A stretch of 64,000 bases of DNA from Aquimarina latercula DSM 2041 (GTDB taxonomy: Bacteria; Bacteroidota; Bacteroidia; Flavobacteriales; Flavobacteriaceae): the NCBI RefSeq assembly GCF_000430645.1, contig NZ_AUMK01000012.1, positions 1-64,000 on the forward strand, given 5' to 3'. Numbering within the stretch: the stretch's first letter is position 1; every line of letters starts with the position of its first letter. Under the pieces are notes generated by a model. That model saw only the letters and a program-made list of their open reading frames with translations. It searched no databases and had not been told where the DNA came from. Position numbers and translations under genes: made by a program. Below are positions 17,393-26,962 of the stretch, piece after piece.

Positions 17393-17803
17393 ATGTATCC
17401 AGCAGATTTAGTAAAGCCAATGCGTGAAGACCTAACAAATATAGGTTTTGATGAATTACAAACAGCAGCTGATGTAGAAACTGCGATTGCAAAAGAAGGA
17501 ACAACTTTAGTCGTTGTAAATTCTGTTTGTGGTTGTGCTGCAGCGAATGCAAGACCAGGAGCGAAAGCTTCTTTGGCAAATGATAAAAAACCAGATAATT
17601 TAGTAACAGTATTTGCGGGCGTGGATCGCGAAGCTACTGATAAAGCACGTGGATATATGATCCCATTTCCTCCATCATCACCTTCAATGGCGTTATTTAA
17701 AAATGGAGAATTAGTTCATATGTTAGAGCGTCATCATATCGAAGGGAGACCTGCTGATATGATTGCAGAAAACCTTAAAGATGCTTATAATGAGCACTGC
17801 TAA
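17393..17803 (+). CDS. Bacilliredoxin, BrxA/BrxB (YphP/YqiW) family
   Basis: A 136-aa thioredoxin-fold protein that aligns along its whole length with YphP/YqiW. The redox motif is CGC (Cys46-Gly-Cys48) in VVNSVCGCAAANARPGAK, and other family marks are TVFAGVDREAT, PFPPSSPSMALFKNG and MLERHHIEGR. In Firmicutes these enzymes remove bacillithiol from mixed disulfides; several Bacteroidota carry bacillithiol synthesis genes, but none is in this window. A strong terminator follows the stop codon. Confidence 0.95.
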   Translation: MYPADLVKPMREDLTNIGFDELQTAADVETAIAKEGTTLVVVNSVCGCAAANARPGAKASLANDKKPDNLVTVFAGVDREATDKARGYMIPFPPSSPSMALFKNGELVHMLERHHIEGRPADMIAENLKDAYNEHC

Positions 17804-17824
17804 TATATTTAGATAAAAAATAAA

Positions 17825-17849
17825 AATCCGGTTAGTACCGGATTTTTTT
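17825..17849. terminator. Rho-independent terminator after bacilliredoxin
   Basis: A perfect 8-bp stem, AATCCGGT (17825-17832) with ACCGGATT (17837-17844), has a TAGT loop and is followed by seven T residues. The degenerate peptide gene on the other strand ends inside it. Confidence 0.85.
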
Positions 17850-18016
17850 ATTTCTTTTTTTGCATGGTTGGCAATCACTACCTTCAATACTTCCTTGTTC
17901 ATTTCCACTATCATTAGAGTATCCATCGCATTGACATCCAGTTCCTCCAAGCACTTGTTTCAATGCATTTTAGTTAATAATTTAGCTCCTTCTAGTTTTA
18001 AGATTTTGTGTAACAT
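17832..18016 (-). pseudogene. Frameshifted double-glycine leader peptide gene
   Basis: From an ATG at 18016 the frame reads MLHKILKLEGAKLLTKMH and then stops. The next frame, beginning at the same place, continues as ALKQVLGGTGCQCDGY ... SDCQPCKKRNKKIRY and stops at 17832-17834. Restoring one A in the AAAA run near 17968 would join them into a peptide of about 61 aa with the layout of flavobacterial double-glycine (GG) precursors: a lysine/leucine-rich leader, LGG, and a Cys-rich core with four cysteines (CQC and CQPC). It is either a recent pseudogene or a homopolymer sequencing error. No exporter gene is adjacent. This is the main content of the 17804-18321 gap; the rest (18017-18321) shows nothing clear. 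Confidence 0.6.
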
Positions 18017-18321
18017 ACTGTAAATTTTAAAATTATATAATACTCTGAATAATTATAGATCCACAAAGCATATGTCCATATGTTAATGATTATTTCCCCC
18101 AAAATGTTGCCTGAAATTTTTAAAAAAGTTTTATTTAAGTGGTGTGTAACATTTCTTTTACCACATATTTTCATTAAAAAAACCTAAAAATTTTCAGTAG
18201 TAAATAGAAAGTTCACTGATTGATTTGATTTTAGTTCTTTAAACTGTTGCTAAACAAAAAATAATATCAGACCTTGCACTGCAGTAACACAAGTCAAAAT
18301 TATTAATTGCTAAGAGAAGTT

Positions 18322-19065
18322 ATGGGGGCATTAAAAAGGATAATTTCATATCCGCTTTCGATAGTTTTCTATTTATTTTTTGGATTAACATTAGTAGTTT
18401 TTCATCCCTTACAATGGTTGGGAGTTAAACTGGGCGGAGCAAAAGGACACAGAGGTGTGGTTAATTTAATGAACCTTTGTCTGCTTCGTTGTTTACACGT
18501 TTTAGGAGTAAGAATTAGCTTTAAAAATTCTTTTAAATTACCTAAAAATCGTTCCTTGATTATTGTATCAAATCATCAGAGTATGTTTGATGTTCCTTTG
18601 ATATCTTGGTATTTGCATAAACATCGACCAAAGTTTATCTCTAAAATGGAGTTAGGAAAAGGAATCCCGAGTATTTCTTTTAATTTAAGAAATGGAGGTC
18701 ATGCTTTAATAGATAGAAAAAATGCGAAACAATCGATACCAGAGATTTCTAGGTTTGGGAAGTATATTGCCAAAAATAATTTTTCAGCTGTAATTTATCC
18801 GGAAGGAACTAGAAGTAGAAATGGAAAACCTAAAAGTTTTGCCCATACAGGATTAAAAATATTAATGAAAAATGCTCCTGAAGCTTTAATAGTTCCGGTA
18901 ACTATTAATAACAGTTGGAAGTTGGTTAGATTTGGTAATTTCCCTATGGGAGTAGGAATACATCTTACTCTAGAAGTCAAAGAACCTATAAATTCAGAAG
19001 GAGTTACTAAAGAAGAAATACTAGATATTGCAGAAAAGAGAGTAATCTCTACCATAAAAACGTAA
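18322..19065 (+). CDS. plsC: 1-acyl-sn-glycerol-3-phosphate acyltransferase (PlsC family)
   Basis: A 247-aa membrane-associated acyltransferase, taking the ATG at 18322 (MGALKRIISYPLSI); an in-frame TTG at 18307 would add five residues. The active-site block NHQSMFD is the NHx4D motif, and the substrate-binding block YPEGTRSRNGKPKSF follows about 80 residues later; PVTINNSWKL is also typical. It transfers an acyl chain to lysophosphatidate in phospholipid synthesis. The acyl-ACP desaturase gene starts 10 bp after its stop, so the operon links acyl chain modification and incorporation. Confidence 0.92.
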   Translation: MGALKRIISYPLSIVFYLFFGLTLVVFHPLQWLGVKLGGAKGHRGVVNLMNLCLLRCLHVLGVRISFKNSFKLPKNRSLIIVSNHQSMFDVPLISWYLHKHRPKFISKMELGKGIPSISFNLRNGGHALIDRKNAKQSIPEISRFGKYIAKNNFSAVIYPEGTRSRNGKPKSFAHTGLKILMKNAPEALIVPVTINNSWKLVRFGNFPMGVGIHLTLEVKEPINSEGVTKEEILDIAEKRVISTIKT

Positions 19066-19075
19066 ATAAGTAGTC

Positions 19076-20077
19076 ATGGCTATAGATAATATTAGATTAG
19101 AAGTAATGCAATTATTGGAAAAGAAAATAGAATCTTTTATCGATAAATTTTTGATTCCGATAGATAAAGTATGGCAGCCAACAGATTTTTTACCTGATTC
19201 ACAAAATGAAGATACATTTTTTGATGAGGTAAAGGAGTTAAGAGAGTTGGCAAAAGAACTTCCATATGACTTTTGGGTCGTTTTAGTTGGAGATACGATT
19301 ACAGAAGAAGCACTTCCTACCTATGAATCCTGGTTAATGGATGTAGAAGGGGTAAATCAACACGAAGGAGAAGGAGGAAATGGCTGGTCTAGATGGGTAC
19401 GATATTGGACTAGTGAAGAAAATCGACATGGAGATACTTTAAATAAGTATTTGTATTTGTCAGGAAGAGTAAATATGATAGAAGTTGAACGTACAACGCA
19501 ACATTTAATTAATGATGGGTTTGATATCGGAACCGATAGAGACCCTTATAAAAACTTCGTTTATACTAGCTTTCAGGAGTTGGCAACTAATATTTCGCAT
19601 ACTAGAGTGGCAAAGTTGGCAAAAGGGTATTCAAACAAATCTCTAGCTAAAATGTGTAAAATTATTGCTGGTGACGAGATGCGTCATTTTAATGCATATA
19701 GTGAATTTGTAAAAAACATATTCGAAGTAGACCCAAGTCAAATGATGGTAGCTTTTAGTGATATGATGAAGCATAAAATTGTAATGCCAGCGGTTTTTTT
19801 AAGAGAATCCGGAAATACAATCGGAAGTGCTTTTGAAGAGTTTTCTAATGCCGCTCAACGAATAGGAGTATATACTTCTCAGGATTATATTGATATTATG
19901 CAACGTTTGATCGATAAATGGGAAATTGACAAACTTGTTGATCTTACTGATGAGGCAGAAAAAGCACGTGATTTTGTAATGAGATTACCTGCTAGAATGC
20001 AACGTATTAGTGAGAGATTGGTAATTCCAGAAGAAGTTTTTGAATTTAAATGGGTGCAACCTGCTTTAGTGAAATAA
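19076..20077 (+). CDS. Acyl-ACP desaturase (ferritin-like di-iron)
   Basis: A 333-aa soluble fatty acid desaturase of the plant stearoyl-ACP / bacterial DesA type. Both di-iron ExxH motifs are present: Glu115-His118 in SEENRHGD and Glu201-His204 in GDEMRHF, together with the helix carrying NGWSRWVRYW. It inserts a cis double bond into acyl-ACP using O2 and reduced ferredoxin. Length matches the family. It is the middle gene of a three-gene operon (plsC 10 bp upstream, HD hydrolase 6 bp downstream), which suggests control of membrane fluidity. Confidence 0.93.
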   Translation: MAIDNIRLEVMQLLEKKIESFIDKFLIPIDKVWQPTDFLPDSQNEDTFFDEVKELRELAKELPYDFWVVLVGDTITEEALPTYESWLMDVEGVNQHEGEGGNGWSRWVRYWTSEENRHGDTLNKYLYLSGRVNMIEVERTTQHLINDGFDIGTDRDPYKNFVYTSFQELATNISHTRVAKLAKGYSNKSLAKMCKIIAGDEMRHFNAYSEFVKNIFEVDPSQMMVAFSDMMKHKIVMPAVFLRESGNTIGSAFEEFSNAAQRIGVYTSQDYIDIMQRLIDKWEIDKLVDLTDEAEKARDFVMRLPARMQRISERLVIPEEVFEFKWVQPALVK

Positions 20078-20083
20078 ATTATT

Positions 20084-20743
20084 ATGGCGTATATGACCAA
20101 AGAGCAGATTATATATGAAACTGTTGATTTTGTAAAAAATACGCTGAAAGATGCTGAAGGAGGACATGATTGGTTTCATATCGAACGGGTTTTTAAAACA
20201 TCAAAAACCATCGCCGAAAGTGAAGAGGTGGATGTTTTTATAGTTTCTCTTGGAGCATTACTTCATGATATTGCAGATTCCAAATTTCATAATGGAGATG
20301 AAACGATTGGTCCAAAAGTCGCAAGGAACTTTTTAGAAAGTCTTCAACTAGAAAAAGATATTGTTAATCACGTAGTACTTATTATTGAAAATATCTCCTT
20401 TAAAGGAGGTAATACTGAGCAGAAATTTACATCCCCAGAATTGAATGTTATACAAGATGCAGATCGCTTAGATGCTATTGGGGCTATTGGAATCGCTCGT
20501 TGTTTTAATTATGGGGGATTTAAAAATAGAACGCTATACGATCCGGAAATAGCGCCTAATTTAAATATGACCAAAGAAGAATATAAAAACTCTACTGCTC
20601 CAACGATAAATCATTTCTACGAGAAATTGTTATTGCTTAAAGATAGAATGAACACGAAAACTGGTAGAGAAATGGCAAAAAAAAGACATCGTTTTATGGA
20701 GGTCTTTTTAGAGCAGTTCTATAGAGAGTGGGAAGGGCAGTAA
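20084..20743 (+). CDS. HD-domain phosphohydrolase
   Basis: A 219-aa single-domain HD superfamily protein. The metal ligands are His32 (GHDWFHIERV), His61-Asp62 (LLHDIADSKF) and a later Asp in QDADRLDAIGAIG, the pattern of the YedJ/YpgQ-like subgroup, several of which hydrolyse nucleotides or pyrophosphate. Co-transcription with plsC and the desaturase is implied by the 6-bp gap, but a role in lipid metabolism is not evident from the sequence. Confidence 0.9.
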   Translation: MAYMTKEQIIYETVDFVKNTLKDAEGGHDWFHIERVFKTSKTIAESEEVDVFIVSLGALLHDIADSKFHNGDETIGPKVARNFLESLQLEKDIVNHVVLIIENISFKGGNTEQKFTSPELNVIQDADRLDAIGAIGIARCFNYGGFKNRTLYDPEIAPNLNMTKEEYKNSTAPTINHFYEKLLLLKDRMNTKTGREMAKKRHRFMEVFLEQFYREWEGQ

Positions 20744-20778
20744 AAAGTGTATTTTTTGCGTATAAACTTGCTATAAAA

Positions 20779-20821
20779 AAAGTACAGAGTCGAAAGCAAA
20801 ATTGCGTTTACCCTGTACTTT
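20779..20821. terminator. Hairpin between convergent genes, probable bidirectional terminator
   Basis: AAAGTACAG (20779-20787) pairs with CTGTACTTT (20813-20821) across a 25-nt loop; A and T runs flank the stem on both sides. It lies between the HD hydrolase and the convergent BNR-repeat protein gene. Confidence 0.55.
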
Positions 20822-20856
20822 AAAAAAGCATAAATATGACGATTGCTTATAGCTTA

Positions 20857-23800
20857 CTATTGTTTGAGAATCTTTATATTTTTCTGTACTCCATCTTTTT
20901 GCATCTTTAAGATGTAGAAGCCTTTTGCTAATTTCTGTGTATCAATTGTTGCCTGTTTTCCATTGATAGAAACTTTAGTTTTCTGAACAGCACCATTTGA
21001 TCCGATAAGCTGAATGGAACGAGCTGTTTTTTTAGAGCTAATTCCATCTATGGTTATCTTATCTGTAAAGGGTATAGGGAATACTTTGATTCCATCAAAA
21101 TCGGTAAGATCTACCAATGGTGGAGTAATATCAGTATTTTGAATTGCAGGCATTATATCGGTTTGTTTTGATGTGTTATACCTAACCGTGAATTCTGCAA
21201 CAGATGCCCATCGTTTATCATCGACTTCAGAAAGTGCTCTGAAATAAAGATAGCGACAATTAAAGGTGTCAAACTCTACTGTTTGTTTTAAAGTAGATTT
21301 CTGAAAAGTTCCTACAGATAACTGAATCCAAGCGTTACCATCCCAACCAAAAAGTATATAGTCTTTTACCATTCCAGTGGTACCTGTTTGTCTTCCTTGA
21401 TAAGAAAATCCAACTAAGTCCCTCGATACACCAAGGTCAATGGCAATAAAATGAGGATGCGATGTATTATCATCGTACCAATTAGAGTGCCAATAGGTGT
21501 TTGGGTCACCATCTGCTGCTTTTTCTTTGGCATGATCAGCATTTGTCGTTTCCTCACTATTAGTATCGTAGACCATACAACCTTCACAATTGTCAATAAT
21601 ATCAGGAGGATTAACAATAGTTCCTACTTCTACCTGTATCAAATTTGAATAATTAGAATAACTATCTACATCATAAGCTCTAACTCTATATGAATAAATT
21701 CCATCTGCTACGTTTTTATTAATATAGTTGGTTACACCAGTCCCTACATAATCTATCCTTTCGAACGAGTTACCACTACTTCTTTCAATAGTAAAACCAT
21801 TTTCATTATTAGAATTATCTGTCCAGGTTAAGGTTATATCATTTTGATTAATTTGAGATCTTAACTCACTTGGTGGATTGATTTCATCTGTGTCGGTACC
21901 TTCATCAAAAAGATCAGCTTCCCATATTCCACGCCCGTAGGTAGCAACACGAATTTTTCGAGTAGGATAGTGTATTTCTAAATCTGAGGTTTGTACCCTT
22001 GGTAATTTTGTAGAGAAAGGTATCCAAGAATCAAGAGTGTCATTAGTATAATATACTCCAGATTGCATTCCTACATATAATCCATTGACAGCAGTGTCAT
22101 CAAAAACTAAGCATTGAGCAGAAATATTAGGTAGGTTTCCTCTTATGTTTGTCCAAGTATTTCCTGAGTTTGTAGAAATATATACTCTGGATCCTGTAGC
22201 GGCTATAGCTACTCTTTCAGGATTGTTAGGATCTACCGAGATAAAGTTTACATCTCCTCTAAAATCACTTACTTCAGTCCAAGAAGGATTATTACTTTGC
22301 CCATTTTTGGTTCTCCATACTCTTCCTTCTTCAGCTATATAAATGTAGTTATTGTCAGAGTTTGCAATTGCGATTTCATCTAGTTTACCACTAATATTGA
22401 TATTTGCTGTAATGTTTCTCCAACTGCCATTACTACCTCCATTATTACTCCGGTATAAGTCGTTATAACCAACATATATCTTTTTATTATCAATTGGATC
22501 CATCATAAAGGGAGTTACCCATTCTCCACTAAAGTTTCCTGGTTTACTTATGTTTCCAATGCTATTTCCACCATCAGTACTTTTATAAAGAGATCCGAAT
22601 TGAACAGTTCCGTAAACAGTATTTTTGTTTTTATGATCTATGAAGCATTCCATTCCATCAGCTCCTAACCATTCTTTAAATTGACGATTAGAACCGCTCA
22701 TAATATTAGTTCCATTATCCTGAGCACCTCCTACGATCATATTAGCATCCGTTTTAGAACCTCCAATGCGATAATATTGTCTTACTGCTAATCCACCTTG
22801 GGTAAGATCGGTTGTATTATTTCCTCTATCTCGACTTCTAAAAATACCACCGTCAGAGCCTATATATATGGAACCTTTTACATACTGCATTACTTCTATA
22901 TCAGCATGTACATAGGAACGATCACCAGGAGAACTCCAAGTTGCTAAGGTGGTAAAACTCGAACCACCGTCCAAAGATCTGGAATAATTCATTCCTCCTA
23001 CATGAACTTCATTTGCATTAGTGTCTGATACGGTGATAGCCATATCACGAGAAGCCTGAGTGAAATAAATCTGATCAGTGGAAATATTATTATAGCTTGC
23101 ACGAATACTAAAACTGGTTCCTTCGTTTAAAGATCTATATAGATATCCAAAACCGCTTCCTCTTTTCTGTACAAGATATACAGCGTTTGGATTTGCTGGC
23201 GTCACAGCCATCTTCATACGTTCACTACTAGCAATACCGCTGGTAACTCGGTTAAAAGAGCTTCCACTGTTAGTAGATCGATAAAAACTTGTTCCGCAGG
23301 CATACACTATATTTGTGTTTCCAGGTTTAAATGCAACATCTTCAGAACGAGTATTTAGAACATTACTAAAATTGGCACCACCATTGGTGGACCTATAAAG
23401 TGCTTTTGTAGTACCGATAAATATAATATCACTATTGGGGTGAATAAGGATAGTCCTTGGTGTACCACTTACCCTGTAAATTTGTGACCAGGAATTCCCA
23501 CCATTAGTAGATATCATAATTTGACCTGCAGAATTTCCTAAATAAACAATATTGCTGTTATTTGGATCGATAGCGATTGACCATATAGACATATTTGCCA
23601 TTTGATCTCCTAAGGGTTTCCAGTTTTGACCAGCATCAGTGGACTTCCAGATCCCTCCTCCCGGAGATCCTGCATATATTGTATTTTGTTGATTTGGTTC
23701 TACAGCTATTGCTGTAATTCTCCCTAATCCAGGAGACCAGCTTCTGGTACGTGTCCAGTTAAAAGGTCCAAGTTCGGTCCAACCACTATTTTGTTGAGCA

Positions 23801-24129
23801 TTTTTATTTAATGATTCTGTGTTCTTTAGAAATTTTTCAGTTTCATCTACTACTTTGCGGTCACTTATTATATATCCATTAGTGTCAGCATTTCTCTTAG
23901 CCCAATATAGATTTCGCATAAATAGCTTATAACCACTTCCTTTTCCTTTATCTCTATTTTCAAAATGACGTTTTCCTATGCGCTCTAATTTTTTTATTTT
24001 CACGTTTTCTTCTTCCATAACTTGGAAAAATTCTTGTGCTTTTAATGGTATATAACATATGTTCATAAATAGCAGTAAGAGAAATACCTGCCTTTTTTGT
24101 AGTGCATATCTGGTTTTATAAAGTATCAT
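20857..24129 (-). CDS. Secreted BNR/sortilin-like beta-propeller protein with FnIII, F5/8C and T9SS domains
   Basis: A 1090-aa exported protein. After a signal peptide (hydrophobic stretch VFLLLLFMNICYIPLKA) come many BNR/Vps10-type repeats between residues about 110 and 740, with recurring motifs such as GGGIWKSTDAGQNW, STNGGNSW and STNSGNTWTNI, which form sialidase-like propellers. A fibronectin type III module follows (about 745-835, LTWTDNSNNENGFTIERS), then an F5/8 type C (discoidin) carbohydrate-binding module (about 845-985, GDPNTYWHSNWYDD). The C-terminus is a type A T9SS sorting domain (VFPIPFTDKITI ... GFYILKMQKDG). It is probably a surface or secreted glycan- or matrix-binding protein; no catalytic site is recognised. 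A 14-bp hairpin separates it from the metallopeptidase gene upstream. Confidence 0.92.
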   Translation of the reverse strand: MILYKTRYALQKRQVFLLLLFMNICYIPLKAQEFFQVMEEENVKIKKLERIGKRHFENRDKGKGSGYKLFMRNLYWAKRNADTNGYIISDRKVVDETEKFLKNTESLNKNAQQNSGWTELGPFNWTRTRSWSPGLGRITAIAVEPNQQNTIYAGSPGGGIWKSTDAGQNWKPLGDQMANMSIWSIAIDPNNSNIVYLGNSAGQIMISTNGGNSWSQIYRVSGTPRTILIHPNSDIIFIGTTKALYRSTNGGANFSNVLNTRSEDVAFKPGNTNIVYACGTSFYRSTNSGSSFNRVTSGIASSERMKMAVTPANPNAVYLVQKRGSGFGYLYRSLNEGTSFSIRASYNNISTDQIYFTQASRDMAITVSDTNANEVHVGGMNYSRSLDGGSSFTTLATWSSPGDRSYVHADIEVMQYVKGSIYIGSDGGIFRSRDRGNNTTDLTQGGLAVRQYYRIGGSKTDANMIVGGAQDNGTNIMSGSNRQFKEWLGADGMECFIDHKNKNTVYGTVQFGSLYKSTDGGNSIGNISKPGNFSGEWVTPFMMDPIDNKKIYVGYNDLYRSNNGGSNGSWRNITANINISGKLDEIAIANSDNNYIYIAEEGRVWRTKNGQSNNPSWTEVSDFRGDVNFISVDPNNPERVAIAATGSRVYISTNSGNTWTNIRGNLPNISAQCLVFDDTAVNGLYVGMQSGVYYTNDTLDSWIPFSTKLPRVQTSDLEIHYPTRKIRVATYGRGIWEADLFDEGTDTDEINPPSELRSQINQNDITLTWTDNSNNENGFTIERSSGNSFERIDYVGTGVTNYINKNVADGIYSYRVRAYDVDSYSNYSNLIQVEVGTIVNPPDIIDNCEGCMVYDTNSEETTNADHAKEKAADGDPNTYWHSNWYDDNTSHPHFIAIDLGVSRDLVGFSYQGRQTGTTGMVKDYILFGWDGNAWIQLSVGTFQKSTLKQTVEFDTFNCRYLYFRALSEVDDKRWASVAEFTVRYNTSKQTDIMPAIQNTDITPPLVDLTDFDGIKVFPIPFTDKITIDGISSKKTARSIQLIGSNGAVQKTKVSINGKQATIDTQKLAKGFYILKMQKDGVQKNIKILKQ

Positions 24130-24160
24130 AATATTTTTTTTGGTTAAAAGAATAGTTTGA

Positions 24161-24193
24161 TAATGGATACTGAAAAATCTTCAGTATCCATTA
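24161..24193. terminator. Perfect 14-bp hairpin between the two T9SS cargo genes
   Basis: TAATGGATACTGAA (24161-24174) pairs perfectly with TTCAGTATCCATTA (24180-24193) around a 5-nt loop, just downstream of the metallopeptidase stop codon on the minus strand. There is no long T run after it on the minus strand, so it may be a terminator or an RNA-stabilising hairpin. Confidence 0.55.
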
Positions 24194-24198
24194 TGTTT

Positions 24199-26205
24199 TT
24201 ATTGCACGAAGAATTTTTTGGTGCTGATATTATCCGCATTAATTATCTGAATAAAATAAACTCCAGTTACTAATTCATCTATCACAATACTTTGTTTAAA
24301 AGATAAATAGCTTGGTTTTTCTTTGGGTTTGATTGTTTTTATAACACGACCATTAATATCTCTTATCAAAATGTGCTCAACCTTATTCGTTGAGTTATTA
24401 GCTTCAATATTTAAAACATCACTTGCTGGATTAGGATATATACTAAAACTTGGAGGGAGTGCAGAATCATCAACCTCACCAGGAAAAAGAGAACGAGAAG
24501 CATTACTACAGGATGCTAATTGCTCCCAGCCATTAGCAGTCCATTCGAAAAGGTTACCTTGATATATGATTTTATCTCCGACAGCATAAGAAGTATTTTC
24601 ATTCCAATCATCTACTCCAAAACAAGGATCATTATTTTCACAAGATCCAAGGCTATCCCAATCTTGGTTGTTATTACGTCTAAATAAGTTTCCTTGATAT
24701 ATCACTAGATCTCCAGGTGAGTAAGTAGTATTTTCATTCCAATCATCTACTCCAAAACAAGGATCTATGCTGCATACTCCTAAAGTGTTCCAATCATTGT
24801 TTGTGGTTCTTTCAAAAAGATTTCCCTGATATGTAACCTTATCTCCGGCAACATATGTCACATTTTCTGACCATTCATCTATACCTGCGCAACTAACTTC
24901 ATCACCATTTCCGCCTCCGCCATCTGTGTTACAAGTGTCTACGCAATTAGCTCGATTGATTGTTCTGCGAATTGCATCAGCAGGTTGATTTCCAAACCCT
25001 TTACTTAGGTTTATTCCTGCACTAGTTAAATGACAATAACTCATGGTGGTTCCGCCGTTTGATGGAATTCCAGGTCTGCCACAGCTACCTTCTGTATTGT
25101 AGCAACCATCGATCGCGGTATTATTTCCGTTCCAAACGCAAGAATGCGTATGATTAGATCCAAAATTATGACCTAGTTCGTGTGCAATGACATTTACTGT
25201 CCAGGAATAAACAGGAACATTACTATAATTTCTATTAATACCGGATAAACCATATCGATACGATCCACATAATCCATTTAACCAGGCTACACCACCAGAA
25301 TAGTTATAGGTAACAAAGTGACCAAGATCACCATTAAATCCATTTTGGTTTCTATAACTGCGATAGTTATCTAAATTATTAAATGGAGCCGAGGATGTCC
25401 AGGCTCTTATACCCGATATTTTTATTTTTATTCCTTCGTTGTTATATAATATTGCAACCTGATTAAAAATAGATTGGATATAGTTAGAAGCAGCTTGTGA
25501 ACCTCCTTTATCTCTAACAATATCATTTCCGATATCAAAAAATATCTCAGGACATTTAGTTTGATTAGCCGCGGGAGCATTTTTTTGATAATCTTTTTTT
25601 TTCGGAGTTTCTATCGAACGTAAATTTTCTGTTTGGCAAACAAAATCATTTAGATGATTGATATCTTTATCTTCGTATAGAATATGATCGTCACTAGTAT
25701 CCAATTTAGCAAGTACTAAATTGCCCTGTCCATCACTAAGACTAATAATTCCAGATATTTCGCCATCTTTAATAGTAATTGCGGCAATAGAGTTTGGACT
25801 GTTTTTAACAATACCACGATAATGTGTAATGTTTTTTAATGGTTCGATCACTTTTCCCGAAGGCATTTCTACAATCGAAAAATCATCAGAAACGATAGTC
25901 ACTCTAACTAATTCAAGAAGCATAGATGATTTTTCACTAGGTAATTGAAGGTTTAAAGCTTCAGGAGCAGCGCCAATTTTTTTCATAGCAGACTGCCGTA
26001 ATGAAAGAATTGAATAGTTTTTAAATTCTTTTGGAATGATCACATTTGATTTACTAGATTTTAGATTAAAAAGAGAAATTTCTTCAAAATGTTTTCCAGA
26101 TAATTTAGCAGAAGTTATCTGATGTTTAGGTTTGATATTCTGGGATTGGGCAAAAAAAGGTAATGTCATCAATAAGGTGATGAGCAAAGTAAAAATACGT
26201 TTCAT
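24199..26205 (-). CDS. Secreted reprolysin-like zinc metallopeptidase with three chitin-binding-like modules and T9SS tail
   Basis: A 668-aa secreted peptidase. A signal peptide (MKRIFTLLITLLMTLPFFAQ) precedes a propeptide of about 190 residues. The catalytic domain (about 215-425) carries the metzincin zinc motif HELGHNFGSNH, with ligands His342, His346 and His352, and a downstream Met-turn candidate, TTMSYCHL. After a glycine linker come three tandem modules of about 40 residues (roughly 438-565), each reading W.EN..Y..GD...YQGNLF, like CBM5/12 chitin-binding modules; each begins and ends with Cys. The C-terminus is a T9SS type A sorting domain (FSIYPNPASDVLNIEA). A role in breaking down chitin-associated or other particulate protein is inferred. 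Confidence 0.93.
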   Translation of the reverse strand: MKRIFTLLITLLMTLPFFAQSQNIKPKHQITSAKLSGKHFEEISLFNLKSSKSNVIIPKEFKNYSILSLRQSAMKKIGAAPEALNLQLPSEKSSMLLELVRVTIVSDDFSIVEMPSGKVIEPLKNITHYRGIVKNSPNSIAAITIKDGEISGIISLSDGQGNLVLAKLDTSDDHILYEDKDINHLNDFVCQTENLRSIETPKKKDYQKNAPAANQTKCPEIFFDIGNDIVRDKGGSQAASNYIQSIFNQVAILYNNEGIKIKISGIRAWTSSAPFNNLDNYRSYRNQNGFNGDLGHFVTYNYSGGVAWLNGLCGSYRYGLSGINRNYSNVPVYSWTVNVIAHELGHNFGSNHTHSCVWNGNNTAIDGCYNTEGSCGRPGIPSNGGTTMSYCHLTSAGINLSKGFGNQPADAIRRTINRANCVDTCNTDGGGGNGDEVSCAGIDEWSENVTYVAGDKVTYQGNLFERTTNNDWNTLGVCSIDPCFGVDDWNENTTYSPGDLVIYQGNLFRRNNNQDWDSLGSCENNDPCFGVDDWNENTSYAVGDKIIYQGNLFEWTANGWEQLASCSNASRSLFPGEVDDSALPPSFSIYPNPASDVLNIEANNSTNKVEHILIRDINGRVIKTIKPKEKPSYLSFKQSIVIDELVTGVYFIQIINADNISTKKFFVQ

Positions 26206-26962
26206 AAGTTTAGGTTTTAAGGTATTATTAGTTTTGAATTGATTTTAGTTTTTCATAAAAGGATGCTTAAAAGGGTTATATATTTTATATAGTAAATAGG
26301 ACCGATTACTATAAATCGATCAAAACGTTTGTAAAATGAAGGATCTGATAAAGAACATTTTTCAGATCATACCTTCAAGTTAATTTTCGGATGTATTCAG
26401 AAATAGTTTTATTCTATTTAAGTATTAATTAGAATTTGAAACTAGGAATTAAGTACTAACTTAAATTGAGATTAGCACATAAATTTTGGCAGGGATAGGC
26501 GAGGTTTTGCATTGTAAGAGTTTTGAGGTTAGTGTAATGTTAATAATTGTTAAATTGGTTGACCAAATTTACGTTTTTATTATGATAATTAAGCAAAATA
26601 GTATTAAATAATTGTTAGCCTATTTATGAATGATTCGAGGGAAGTATTAGGTATTTGTGAGAAGAAATAGGATTTAAAAAGAAGTAATTAGGATAGTAAT
26701 AATCCTCTAGACAATAAAGTTTTTGGGGTAAATAGATAAATTGTTAATCACAATAATCTTTTACAAAAATTTAAAACTTGGATAAAGTATATAGGTGGAC
26801 ATTGATGAATTGTCCACCTTCTTTGTATTCCAAATGCTCGTTTTTTGATAGAATTTGATTGTCCGTTTTTTGATTATGCGAAAATGCTGATTACAAATTC
26901 AACTATAAAAAGAAAATAGTTCAAAATAAAGTCGATTAATAATTTTGTAAGTGCTATCATGA
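26206..26962. other. Long intergenic region with two small hairpins
   Basis: These 757 bp of very AT-rich sequence lie upstream of the metallopeptidase gene. No coding potential was seen on either strand. Two inverted repeats stand out: GATCTGA/TCAGATC at 26342-26368, and a perfect 8-bp stem GGTGGACA/TGTCCACC at 26794-26818 with a 9-nt loop. The second could end transcripts; neither has a long T run. Confidence 0.4.

Noticed and set aside
17723-17950. A 75-codon minus-strand ORF overlapping the bacilliredoxin end
   Set aside because: It runs through the terminator and into the bacilliredoxin gene, and a different frame of the same strand carries the recognisable GG peptide.
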